Assembly (NCBI RefSeq): GCF_905475465.1
Contig: NC_062256.1
Location: 8,131,662 to 8,195,661 of the forward strand
From: Pieris napi
Taxonomy: Eukaryota; Arthropoda; Insecta; Lepidoptera; Pieridae
Length of the DNA stretch: 64,000 nt
Direction of reading: 5' to 3'
Shown: positions 54,494 to 64,000 of the stretch, piece after piece
Layout of the letters: each line of letters opens with the position of its first letter
How positions within the stretch are numbered: the first letter of the stretch is position 1
The notes under the pieces: model-generated
What the model saw: the letters and a program-made list of their open reading frames with translations, nothing else
What the model was told of the DNA's origin: nothing
Database searches by the model: none
Made by a program: the position numbers and the translations under genes

Positions 54494-54735
54494 GGACAAT
54501 TCACACCAATTGACCTAGTCCCATGCTAAGCTGGTGAAGCTAGTGTTATGGGTACTAGGCAACGGATATACATACATATTATAGATAGATAGACATATAA
54601 AAACATATTTAAACACCCAAGACCTAAGCACAACACCAAATGCTCATCACATCGATGTTTGTCTCAGCCGGGGATCGAACCCGGGACCCATGGATTCGCA
54701 GTCAGGGGTACTAACAACTAGACCAATGAGCCGTC
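54494..54735 (-). repeat. SINE family B, right palindrome arm
   Basis: Exact inverse of the copy at 53365-53606. Confidence 0.8.
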
Positions 54736-55429
54736 TGAACTTAGTAGTAAGTTTTTACAGGAACTTAACTAATAACATAAAAAACAATTAATATAAAATT
54801 AAACTAAAAACAGGTAAAAACTTAAAATCTAAACCTTTTAATAAATAATGAAATTCTTGTGAATTCAGCCAGTGTGCAACTAAATATATCCGTCTCACAA
54901 TAATATTCAGTGTGCGCAAGACATTTATGTTCATTTATCCTGTGAATTATAAATCATTACCAATTTCGAGTGATCCGATTTGAATATTAAGTACCAATAG
55001 AAAGCTATTTTAATTGTCAGTCATAGTTTTTTTTTTTTCAAAAATGTATTAGTAGACTAGAGAAAAATTATCGAAGGAAAACGTATCTTTGGTACGCTGC
55101 TTTAACGTTGAGAGATACATGAATTATAAAGAAAAGTTGTAGATCTTAATAATTTCTATAAAAAGTCAACGACAGCACAACTTACTCTACAAATCACAAA
55201 TAGCCCAACAAAATAAAAAAAAAGAGACAGTTATTGTTTTGCTATTGCTACTGTTTATGTTGATCTTTACTATACATGTTGATCTTTTTTCAACCATTAC
55301 CAGGGCAATCTCGTGAATTGGTGCTCAATGTTTTTAATTATTTTAAGCACCTTAATAAAAACAGTTTAATGAAAAAATGTTATATTTCATTTGACATCAG
55401 ATGCTGAAAGCTGATTTGTTTTTTTTTTG

Positions 55430-55740
55430 ATTTGTTGAAATCTGGGATCACCACCATACTCCTGAATCAAAGCAACAGTCCAAACAATGGAAAATATCTG
55501 GATTACCTACTCCGAAAACGGCTAAGGTCGTTTTGTCGACCAACAAAGTCATGGCTAGATGGAGCGTGATAGCGTATGTCGAAAAATTATTTACACGAAC
55601 TACTCTATCACGTTCTTGGTCTGGCTTAGAACTTTTGGATCCACCCTCGTATGCACCTAATATGTATTTGACACATTTTTATTTATTTACAACCCACCCA
55701 ACCTTACTAAAACCAGAGTGGACTAAAATATATACCTAGC
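55430..55740 (+). pseudogene. Decayed mariner transposase (SETMAR-type)
   Basis: Frames give WDHHHTPESKQQSKQWKISG, a KVVLSTNKVMA.. stretch, and LDPPSYAPNMYLTHFYLF, which correspond to the ..HHYTPE.K.QSKQW..., K.V..S..KVMA and PPYSPDLAPSDYFLF blocks of mariner transposase. The catalytic SPDLAPSD is degraded to APNMYLTH. It begins about 215 bp past the palindrome. Confidence 0.6.
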
Positions 55741-55879
55741 TTGGCAAAAAAATCATATTTTGAAACAAACTGTATGTGAAATTGCATTAGTGTGAGTACT
55801 GTGAACCCGCCAGCTTTCGATAACCGACCTATACTAGCCGATGTATTGTTTTTCAAACTAAATAAAGTCTAAGTTATTT

Positions 55880-56510
55880 TCCACATATAAAACTACTTAT
55901 TTCCAATAAATCTTAACAAATCTCAGAATGCGTCTAGCACCCCCCAAGCGATACCAAAAAAGCACTTGAATATGTATTTCAAACAGAAGTAACAAATATA
56001 GTTAGAATATAGTTGTAACAGCTTCACAGAAAAATAATAAACAAATGAAGACGACAAAATACTGATAATTATAACAATGAAGAAGGTTTAAGGTTTTACA
56101 TATAAATAAGAATACAAATAAGTTATATAAAACCTTCCTTGAACATATTTTATTTAGAAAAACGAAGGCATTGTGTTAACGATCCCCAAGGAAGATACAA
56201 ATACTGTAAGAAATATTTATGGAGGTTTTTGGAATGGAATCCCTGAAGGTAGAGCGCGACGCCTGTAACGGGAAAAAACACAAATCCCTCGGCGCGCATA
56301 ATTCTTAATACTGAGATTACCCGACGTCTTACAAAAAATATAACAACCAATTAGGATTTCATTTATTGCCAATAATTTTAAAATTCTCCTTTTCGTCGGT
56401 ACATTTTGTTTAGCAATGTCACGTATATAGAAAAAAAAATCCATGGGTTTTTGTATGGAAAACTTTTTGTAAGCAATTTTACATCGGTTTTTTATATTTG
56501 TGTTCGTACC
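55880..56510. other. No recognised gene
   Basis: AT-rich DNA. Two overlapping minus-strand ORFs at 56150-56534 have no recognisable features. Confidence 0.25.
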
Positions 56511-56514
56511 AATT

Positions 56515-56620
56515 TTTAAAGGCCGGCAACGCACTCGCGAACCCTCTGGCGTTGAGAGTGTCCATGGGCAGCGGTATCACTTAACATCAGGTGAGCCTCC
56601 TGCTTCCTGTTCTATAAAAA
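56515..56620 (-). repeat. Repeat G fragment
   Basis: AAAGGCCGGCAACGCACTCG to CACTTAACATCAGGTGAGCC, the inverse orientation of the family. Confidence 0.5.
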
Positions 56621-57697
56621 AATGTGTACGCTTCAAAAACTCAAAAAGTTCTGCACTGATCGAGCTGAAATTTTAGCATAATATAAATTTTTTTTTGTTT
56701 TTTTTTATTATTTTTTTCTACAAGTAGTAGTCTTTGTTTTGTTTCTCATTTCTCAACCATTCAATCACAATGTGCCACTGCGAAGCGTGGCAGGGTACAG
56801 CTAGTTTATTATATAATGGTATAATATCCGTAATAAAACTATTTATAACTTTTTGTATGTAAGAATCCAATATAGGTATTGCTTTCAGGCAATTCTTTGT
56901 TCATTTATAAGTAAAAGATCAGCCTGTATCTATGTTGTATAGGAAACAAAATCCATTGTTACCCAGACGTGATTCGAACACACGATCGCTTAAGATTCCT
57001 ATGCTTAGCTAACACTGCTGTCTTTACATGTTTTTTAAATGTTTATTGGTGTCGCAGTTTTACGCCGATTTTTTTATTTCAAACTTTTTCATTCTCATCA
57101 CCAAAGCTTTAGTTTCATTAAAGTATAGTTCAGTTACAAATATCTCTACTCGTAGCCTAGTGTTTGTTCACAATCTTTCAAATGTAAGAATAAAATGTAA
57201 CGTTTTTGAGTCAAATATTTTTTTTTTTAAATAGATAATGTAGCGGGCTAGGATTAGTTTACCGCAAGACGGACAATGTTGAGTAATTTTCCTTAAAAGA
57301 TCGCATTGCCTAAGCTTTCGTGTTAGTCAAGTTTCATTTACAACACTTGTATATTTTTCAAGGTTTTACCGCCTCTGAGGCTTAGTGGTTGATAATAACT
57401 TATCAACTAAGCCTAAACGAATGATTTATGTTTTATTTTTGCTTGCGTTTGCAATTCACAAGGGCGTGCCCGGTTCTTTACGAGGCTTACGTGGGTTGCC
57501 AACACGAATATAAGTAGATTTTGTTATAATATTAGAGGAATTTGATTTAAAACGAAACTAAGTATAAAATTATTAATAAAACAGAAATCGTGACATCTTA
57601 AATATCTTTATCGTTAAGATATTCGTTCATGTACCGGATAAGAGCGATAAAGGCATATTTATTTATAAGTAATCTTACAGCTACACGTAATTTATAT

Positions 57698-57999
57698 ACA
57701 CATATATAAAATTCTCGTGTCACAGTTTTCGTTGCCATACTTCTCCGAAACGGCTTGACCGATTTTGATGAAATTTTTTGTGCTTATCCGGTATCTATGA
57801 GAATCAGCCAACATCTATTTTTCATCCACCCCTAAATTTTAATTTTTATTTTTTAGACCAAATTTTTAATTTCTATTTTTTTATGATACAGCATTAAAAA
57901 ATACATACAACCCCTAACTTTCACCCCTCTACGATCAACCCCTATTTTTTTATTATAAATGATTATACATGGCAAAACGACGTTTGCCCGGTCAGCTAG
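57698..57999 (+). mobile_element. Helitron, first of a tandem pair
   Basis: It ends GCCCGGTCAGCTAG|T at 57999. The 5' end is near CACATATATAAAATTCTCG. The next Helitron starts directly after it. Confidence 0.68.
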
Positions 58000-58000
58000 T

Positions 58001-58340
58001 ACACATATAAAATTCTTGTGTCACAATGTTCGTTCCCATACTCTTCCGAAACGGCTCGACCGATTCTTATGAAATTTTTAATGCATATTTAGTAAGTCTG
58101 AGAATCGGCTACTATCTTTCTTTCAAGCCACTAAGTGATAAGGGATGTCCACCACAAAATTTTATTTTTTAGACAATTTTTTCATGATACATCATACAAA
58201 AATACATACAACCCCTAATGTTTACCCCGCTACGATCAACCCCTATTTTTAATTATAGTAGATAGTTATTTTTATTGAACTAAAAAAATGTTTCCTAGAA
58301 ATAGTATACATGGCAAAACAACATTTGCTGAGTCAGCTAG
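58001..58340 (+). mobile_element. Helitron, second of a tandem pair
   Basis: CATATAAAATTCTTGTGTCA start, GCTGAGTCAGCTAG|T end at 58340. Its body differs from its neighbour by many substitutions, so it is not a fresh tandem copy. Confidence 0.68.
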
Positions 58341-58389
58341 TCATATTATAAAAGAAACATTGAAACAATATATACTGAGTTTCATCATT

Positions 58390-58675
58390 GGACGTCGAGG
58401 CAGAATACGAAATTCCACCCGTATCACCTCGACGTCCGCCGTTCCACAACTGAGCGTTTTTCAAGGCAGTTTTTGCCGCGCATCACCCTATGTGGAACCA
58501 GCTGCCCACTGAAGTATTTCCGAACCAATTCGACTTCTAGGGTCCTTCAAGAAAAGAGCGTAACAATTCTTAAAAGGCCGGCAACGCACTCGCGAGCCCT
58601 CTGGCATTGTGAGTGTCTATGGGCGGCGGTATTACTTACCATCAGGTGAGTCGTCTGCCCGTTTGCCCCCTTCTT
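58390..58675 (-). repeat. Repeat G copy, inverted
   Basis: CCCGTATCACCTCGACGTCC, GTTCCACAACTGAGCGTTTT, TGTGGAACCAGCTGCCCACT, AAAGGCCGGCAACGCACTCG. Confidence 0.55.
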
Positions 58676-58743
58676 AAAAAAAATACAAATCCCAAAACAG
58701 ATTACATCGATAAAAAATATACGAAGTCAATTAAGTAGGTACA

Positions 58744-59065
58744 TCTAATATATAAAATTCTCGTGTCACAGTTTTCGTTGCCATACTCCTCCGAAACGGC
58801 TCGACCGATTCTCATGAAATTTTGTGTGCTTATTGGGTATGTCTGAGAATCGGCCAACATCTATTTTTCATCCCCCTAAATGTTAGGGGTAGTCCACCCC
58901 TAAATTTATTTTTTTATTTTTTAGACAAAATTTTTAATTTCAATTTTTTTATGATACAGCATTAAAAAATACATACAACCCCCAATTTTCACCCCTCTAC
59001 GATCAACCCCTATTTTTTATTATAAATGATATACATGGCAAAACGACGTTTGCCGGATCAGCTAG
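58744..59065 (+). mobile_element. Non-autonomous Helitron
   Basis: A|TCTAATATATAAAATTCTCG at the start and GCCGGATCAGCTAG|T at the end: both diagnostic ends and the A/T insertion site are clear. Confidence 0.78.
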
Positions 59066-59079
59066 TTAGTAGATAAAAA

Positions 59080-60280
59080 AGAAAACTGATATTAAATACT
59101 AAACACACGATAATTAGTTTGTTTTAAGTTTACAGAATTATCAAGTTTTCAAATACCTGGTTAAAAACTAATTCCAAATCAACACAAATCTAATGTTGAT
59201 TAAGTAATGGATCCTTGGGGTGTAATGAAGGGCCGAGCTTAATTAATTAATGGGCATCCATCTCCGGTAACTTCCATACATGATGAGTTTTAAAGCTCCG
59301 AGTGCTAAGTGGTCTGATATGCGAAAATTTCATCGAAGTTCGTATTAGGATTACGCTTTAAATTACGGTTATTTTGATTCAGTGGCAACGATATGGTTTG
59401 AATTATAATTCGAACTATTTTATTATTAGCTCTGCCATTTTATTTACATGTTGCTTGCACAGTTTCGCCATCTATATGCAATAGAATTGCAATATTTCAT
59501 ATTTTAGTCGATACCAACTCCGGGGAAATAAATACAGATAATGCAACTTTCTTTACAGCTGTGATACTTTTTGACATCCACCACCTTTTGTCTTCAGTCA
59601 CCGTGACCACGCACGCTGTAAAGCACGCGAAACGTCGGTTAAATTTAAAATTATGTTAAATAATTGTAAATTTATAATAATACATAAGTTTTATCCGGTT
59701 AAAAAGTTTTTTCTTTAAATGTGTAAAGGTTATGTCAATAAAAGACAATACTATATTTACTATTATTATTATGTTAAAGAAATAGGGTGGAAAAAGGAGA
59801 GGCCTTCTCCCGGATAGAATAGCAGAAACTTTACTAAAAAAAAATTAAATATATGTTAATAAGATGTAGACAAATAAAGGCTTATTATTATTATAATCTA
59901 ATCATAAACAATTTTTACGGTAACCGTATAGTGTATTATACAGGCGTCTAAATTTTTTTTATATAATAGGGGGGGGGGGGCAAACGAGCTTGCGGGACGG
60001 ACAAAAAGGGCAGTCTTCGCAGTCCATAGACACCCAGTTTTAGTGGGAGCGTTGCCGGCCTTTGCCGTATTATAATATGGAAGCATACATTGCACATACA
60101 TAGAGCCATTTAAAAACATAGGCTTTATGAAAAGGTCAAATAATTAGCTAGATTACCGTGTATATAGTTTTGTCTATCTCCAGAGAGATATTCAATACAA
60201 GTTTATTTATAAGGATAAATCAGTTATTATCAATATAAACAGTTCGTAGATCTTTGCCGAGTTGAAATTGCCTGCCCGCT
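59080..60280. other. No gene; LINE-tail-like and G-rich patches
   Basis: 59625-59760 matches 49985-50115 (GCGAAACGTCGG, AATAAAAGACAATACTA). A G10 tract at about 59970 is followed by a decayed repeat G piece. No coding exon was recognised. Confidence 0.3.
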
Positions 60281-60289
60281 AGTTAACAT

Positions 60290-60930
60290 AGTTTATTTTT
60301 TCTCAATCTATAGTAATAATAAAAATAATTAAAAATTAATAAAAAGAAAATTAAAACAAATATTGGTTTTGTCCTGTGGCAGTGTACCTTTAAAGCTATC
60401 AGCATTTCCTCGCTGTATTGCGATACTTATTAGTTGAGCGAGGAAAGCACCAGCTCTGGGGTCACCGGTAGGTACAAGGCGTCAACTTAAATCCTTAATT
60501 AGCGCGAGTGTACTTGAATCCCACGGCCCAATAATCTATTTTTTATTAAATTAAAAGAAAATACTGGTATTATTGTGAAAAAGCGTGGGTTGCTCGATAG
60601 ACGAAAAATATGGCACAGAGCGCCCCACGCTTTTTCACAATAATACCAGTATTTTTTGTTCATTACCATTTTCAGCCTAAATTAGGAATTATTTTTCACT
60701 TTTTAGTTTGATGTGCTTTAAAAGCGTGTTTTTTAGTCTTTTTTAAACTATTATTTATTTTTTAGTTAATTTTTTTTCATTTTTTTTTCGGATTATTGCA
60801 TTGTCATCGATCTTTGACAGGTGCGCAAAGTTTGAATTAAATCTGTCCGTTAAAAGTGGGTCAAAATCGAGTCCGAAAAAGTCGGTTACATACATACATA
60901 CATACAGGTGAAGCTAATATAAAGTGTGTA
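60290..60930 (-). repeat. Repeat E copy then repeat F copy, inverted
   Basis: 60290-60545 is repeat E reversed (AGCTCTGGGGTCACCGGTAG). 60546-60930 is related to repeat F (6482), with a perfect hairpin TACTGGTATTATTGTGAAAA/inverse at about 60563-60652. Confidence 0.5.
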
Positions 60931-61231
60931 ATATGAAAAAATTCTTTGCGCCAGTAGATGGCGTTATGGCGATATTTAACATACTAATCACAATTTCAAA
61001 TAGTTATCTATCTGAGGAATTCCCTAATCCGTTTGACTTAGGGTCCTTCAACTAAAGAGTTTAAAGTTCAGTGTGAGTGTCTGTCTATGGGCACTAACAT
61101 TAGGCTGAAGGATGTTATATTAAAAAAATATGGCTCGAAAGCGAGGTTTATTCAAAAAATAATTACTTATACACGACAAATACCCTTTCAAAAACTCTTT
61201 AAAACATCTGAAATGCTTTTGTAATATAGTA

Positions 61232-61561
61232 TTGTTTCAGGTTGGTTCCGACGTAAAATTAGACAATAAAGAAATTGAGGTCTCAGTAACATTTATCCGG
61301 ATTTTAAGAGGACGGAAGCAAAAATTTCAGCTTTTTAATGCGGCAATTTTTTGTCGTACTTACTTAAAACAAAGCGTAATGACCCGCACGGCACGCATTT
61401 GTTCGCGAACAATTCGAATAGGCAATTTTTCATGTAGAACAATTGGGGGCGGCTCAACACAATCGCTGGAGTGTTTTACGATTGGAGTCCTAGTTCATGG
61501 GGTAAAAATTAAACTCGTGGCTAAAGGATGTTGCATGGTTGTTGCTCGAACGTTGCGATAG
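61232..61561 (+). other. Unassigned 109-codon ORF
   Basis: ATAG|TATTGTTTCAG precedes an open stretch containing VGSDVKLDNKEIEVSVTFIR and ICSRTIRIGNFSCRTIGGGS, ending VVARTLR-stop. The region is GC-richer than its surroundings. No family was recognised, and the first in-frame codon used is not a convincing start. It could be a transposon fragment or a chance ORF. Confidence 0.2.
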
Positions 61562-61664
61562 TGCTGTCATCTATACGTCAATACGACATTGTCAGTTTTT
61601 GACAGCTGACATTCACAGGTATTCCATTTGAAAGTCAAGTTCTCCAATTCTCTAAAATAATGGC

Positions 61665-61825
61665 GATTAAAAAGAGTGGCGGAGTTTATTGCCAGTTCTT
61701 CTCTTTCGTTCTACGCCCTTGATTTGAGAACTGGCAGTAAATATAAAATTAGAAGCATTAATATGTATTTCTTTACTGGCGAGTCATAAGTGTACAATGT
61801 GTTACCTATATGATTAAATGATTTT
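61665..61825 (-). repeat. Repeat D, inverted
   Basis: AAAAAGAGTGGCGGAGTTTA, TTTGAGAACTGGCAGTAAAT, GTGTACAATGTGTTACCTAT. Confidence 0.5.
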
Positions 61826-61829
61826 TGAA

Positions 61830-62690
61830 TTTATACATAAAGTTTAGATGTAAGTAATATTAAAAAAAAAAATGAATAATTTTAGTATACGAACTGAAAG
61901 TAAAATTTATCAAAGTAAAAATTGATAATTCTTCATTTCGTAAAAGCGTTCAAACAAATCATTATGGTACGTAACAATAATAATAATGCAATGTTATATC
62001 TAATAACATTTATTGTGTTTAGTATTGTCCACGACGATAATAAAATCTCTTATGATTTTCATGGCTTCGGCTGAAAGCACGGAATTTTTCGTTTTATTTT
62101 ATGGCAGCGCGTACTGTCGTGGAGAAATATTGGCTCGACGGAATGGCTCGTAAAGAAAACGATTCGGTTACGCACCGTGGCTCTTAGTTTCCTCTTGAAT
62201 ATATCTAGCCCTTAAATACTTTAAATTTAATTTTATGGTTTAGCTTTCACACAGGTAACGAAAGTTTCTAGAAATAAATGTTCTACAATGTCTATGGTTT
62301 TGTGGTTCATGGCGTTAAAGTCAGAGACTTATACGACCTTCTCACAGAAATCATAAATACATTACTAGTCTGGCCATAAATACTATTACATAAAAACTTT
62401 TCTTTTTTTCAACTTTTAAATTATTTTGAATTTCGAACACGTATATTATTTTAAAAACTTCTTTCGATTTTGCGCCGTATCAGATATTTTTTCGTTATAC
62501 GATAATCTATAATGTGAACATTCAATTTGATCTATTGGCTTTAATTATTTAAAAAAAATCAGTACAGCTGTAACCTGTTGTTATGGGTCTTTAACATAAA
62601 TAAAACAAATTAGCATATATTAGGATATTTATAAACTAGCAAAATACAAGAACTAAAATATATTAGACTAAATATTAAAATTAACTAAAA
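61830..62690. other. No recognised gene
   Basis: AT-rich. A short GC-richer open patch at about 62060-62190 has no recognisable product. Confidence 0.25.
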
Positions 62691-62699
62691 ATACATAAA

Positions 62700-63046
62700 T
62701 GTGGGCGCCAGGAGGATTTAGGTTTATCCTGCCAAACCTAATGTGTGTAATGTGGTAACGTTTATCACATAAACATTATAGACAATTTGTTATTCAATAA
62801 ATGAATATCTAATTTGAGGGCATTTCCCAAAGCTAAAACAAATAAAACATTTCAGATTGTTTCACAGCCAAAATAAAACTAAACCATACAATAATAATTA
62901 AATGAAACATACCCCTCAAGTTACAACCGAAATTCAAAATCCAAAATTTGATATTACACAAGACACAATTATATCTTTAACACGTTCAATCTACGGCAAT
63001 CACCGTCCGTGTCTGTCCTTTTTGTTTCTACCCTCATCCTATTACA
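62700..63046 (-). repeat. Possible 3' LTR of the gypsy-type element
   Basis: On the minus strand a purine tract GTTGGGGGAA is followed by TGTAATAGGATGAGGG, a plausible LTR start. A matching end in ACA is found 347 bp on (CCTGGCGCCCACA). The second LTR lies outside the window, so the limits are tentative. Confidence 0.35.
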
Positions 63047-63108
63047 TTCCCCCAACATACAAAAGAAATGAAAAGGTATACAAAGAAAATTTTTCATTTC
63101 TTTACCTG

Positions 63109-64000
63109 CTACTCACTATTCCAGTATGGCTTCAAGTCTTTCGCATGCCAAACCCCTAACGGTCTGCCATACCAGCTATTTAACCTAAAAACATTACTAG
63201 ACAATCTTTCAACAATTATAGCCTTATCAAATTTTGGTGCCAATTTAGCCATAAATTTTTTTCCTGCGTTAGACAAAAATTTATTTCTTTTCCAAACGGT
63301 GTCACCTACATTAAATTTAGCCTCCCTACGTTTTAAATTATAATAACATGTACTTTTTTTATGTGCGTCTTTCATCTTCTGTTCAACCTTCTCATAGATG
63401 CTAAAAAGCTTCTTATTACCTACAAGAAATTCTTTTGCATTAAAACTTAAAGGAATGTCAAACATATTAACTGCGTCATGCGACATACTTGTAACTTTGG
63501 GGGGAATAGCTGTTTCTCTGCCAAAGAAGAGGAAAGATGGGGTGTAGCCTGTGGTTTCATGAACTGAAGTCCTAACAGCATGAGCAAAACTTTGCAAATG
63601 CAAATCCCATTCATTATGTTTCTTAGTATTAATGAAACTCGATATCATTGTGCCAATAACCCTATTAACTCGCTCTGTAGGGTTACTCTGTGGATGATAA
63701 TTAGGAGTATACCAAATTTGAGAGCCATAACTATTGACTAGTTCTTTAAACAATTTTGATTCAAATTGCTTACCATTATCTGAAATAATTACTTGTGGAA
63801 CACCAAAAAGTAAAAATTGGCTTTCAACAATACTGCAAATCTTATCTGCTTTACCAGATCTAAGTGGAAATAGTAAAACAAATTTACTAAAAAAACAAGT
63901 TATAACTAAAAGCATAGTGTTACCACTTTTGCTTCTTGGAAAAGGTCCCATTAAATCTAATGATATAATTTGCCACGGTCTATTAACATGCCTTTGATGA
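63109..64000 (-). CDS. Ty3/gypsy-type Pol, integrase part (5' end beyond window)
   Basis: The open frame runs from the window edge for 296 codons to stop TAG. Integrase core landmarks: RPWQIISLDLMGPFPRSKSG (first catalytic Asp in LDLMG), GVPQVIISDNGKQF (second Asp), YHPQSNPTERVNR (Glu of the D,D-35-E triad). Then ETTGYTPSFLFFGRE and a C-terminal chromodomain-free tail with FNVGDTVWKRNKFL, ending DLKPYWNSE. The integrase inserts retrotransposon DNA into the genome. All three catalytic acids are present and the frame is intact, so the copy may be young; protease, reverse transcriptase and RNase H would lie outside to the right. Confidence 0.85.
   Translation of the reverse strand, partial: HQRHVNRPWQIISLDLMGPFPRSKSGNTMLLVITCFFSKFVLLFPLRSGKADKICSIVESQFLLFGVPQVIISDNGKQFESKLFKELVNSYGSQIWYTPNYHPQSNPTERVNRVIGTMISSFINTKKHNEWDLHLQSFAHAVRTSVHETTGYTPSFLFFGRETAIPPKVTSMSHDAVNMFDIPLSFNAKEFLVGNKKLFSIYEKVEQKMKDAHKKSTCYYNLKRREAKFNVGDTVWKRNKFLSNAGKKFMAKLAPKFDKAIIVERLSSNVFRLNSWYGRPLGVWHAKDLKPYWNSE

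Larger units (their letters stand above)
52886..55214. repeat. Giant palindrome, 1,162-bp arms, 5-bp centre
   Basis: Arms 52886-54047 and 54053-55214 around TAAAT. Position i pairs with 108100-i along all stretches I compared (start, SINE, exon, centre), with no mismatch seen. Each arm holds a family-B SINE and the peptide 4 exon 2. It starts 19 bp after the mariner element ends. It may be a real inverted duplication or an assembly foldback. Confidence 0.88.

Noticed and set aside
6906..54735. tRNA genes suggested by box A/B sequences
   Set aside because: All hits are heads of dispersed SINEs with common tails, poly(A) or target duplications, and do not fold as plain tRNA genes.

Overview
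The window looks like nuclear DNA of a moth or butterfly (Lepidoptera). It is AT-rich and intron-bearing. It is packed with repeats of types common in that order: short Helitrons ending CTAG|T, several tRNA-derived SINE families, piggyBac, mariner, hAT and Harbinger-like elements, and short palindromic MITEs. No species is claimed.

Left part (1-9.4 kb, + strand): the last five visible coding exons of SREBP, the sterol-regulated transcription factor precursor (C-terminal regulatory region). Its introns are full of transposons, and one Helitron ends 27 bp before the last exon. Next come a centrin gene (11.2-12.1 kb, +), an intronless ribose-5-phosphate isomerase gene (13.4-14.2 kb, -), a 2.2-kb foldback element with an exact 275-bp internal period (14.5-16.6 kb), and an unrecognised three-exon coiled-coil protein gene (16.8-18.5 kb, -).

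Middle (18.5-27 kb): no convincing host gene, only SINEs, Helitrons, LINE tails and MITEs.

Right-centre (27-54 kb, - strand): the most interesting region. Joining short exons by hand gives four paralogous small secreted-peptide genes in tandem, here called peptide 1 to 4. They share a signal-peptide exon ending in phase 2, phase 2-0-0 introns, a furin-like RxKR site in three of the four, and a C-terminal motif h-x-x-[VI]-G-x-G-x-x-N-x-N-x-[IV]-[HY]. Peptide 1 has gained a CDGC pair and carries two alternative last exons made by a local tandem duplication. Peptide 4 has no visible first exon. Its second exon lies inside a seemingly identical 1,162-bp-arm palindrome (52886-55214), which is either a real inverted duplication or an assembly foldback. 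The cluster also holds a 21-bp minisatellite with a 126-bp higher-order period, split by an internally deleted piggyBac relative.

Right edge (55-64 kb): decayed mariner, three Helitrons (two nearly abutting), LINE tails, and at the boundary the integrase end of a Ty3/gypsy-type retrotransposon that continues out of the window.

All multi-exon models rest on splice signals, phase and similarity remembered for known families. No search or transcript data were available.
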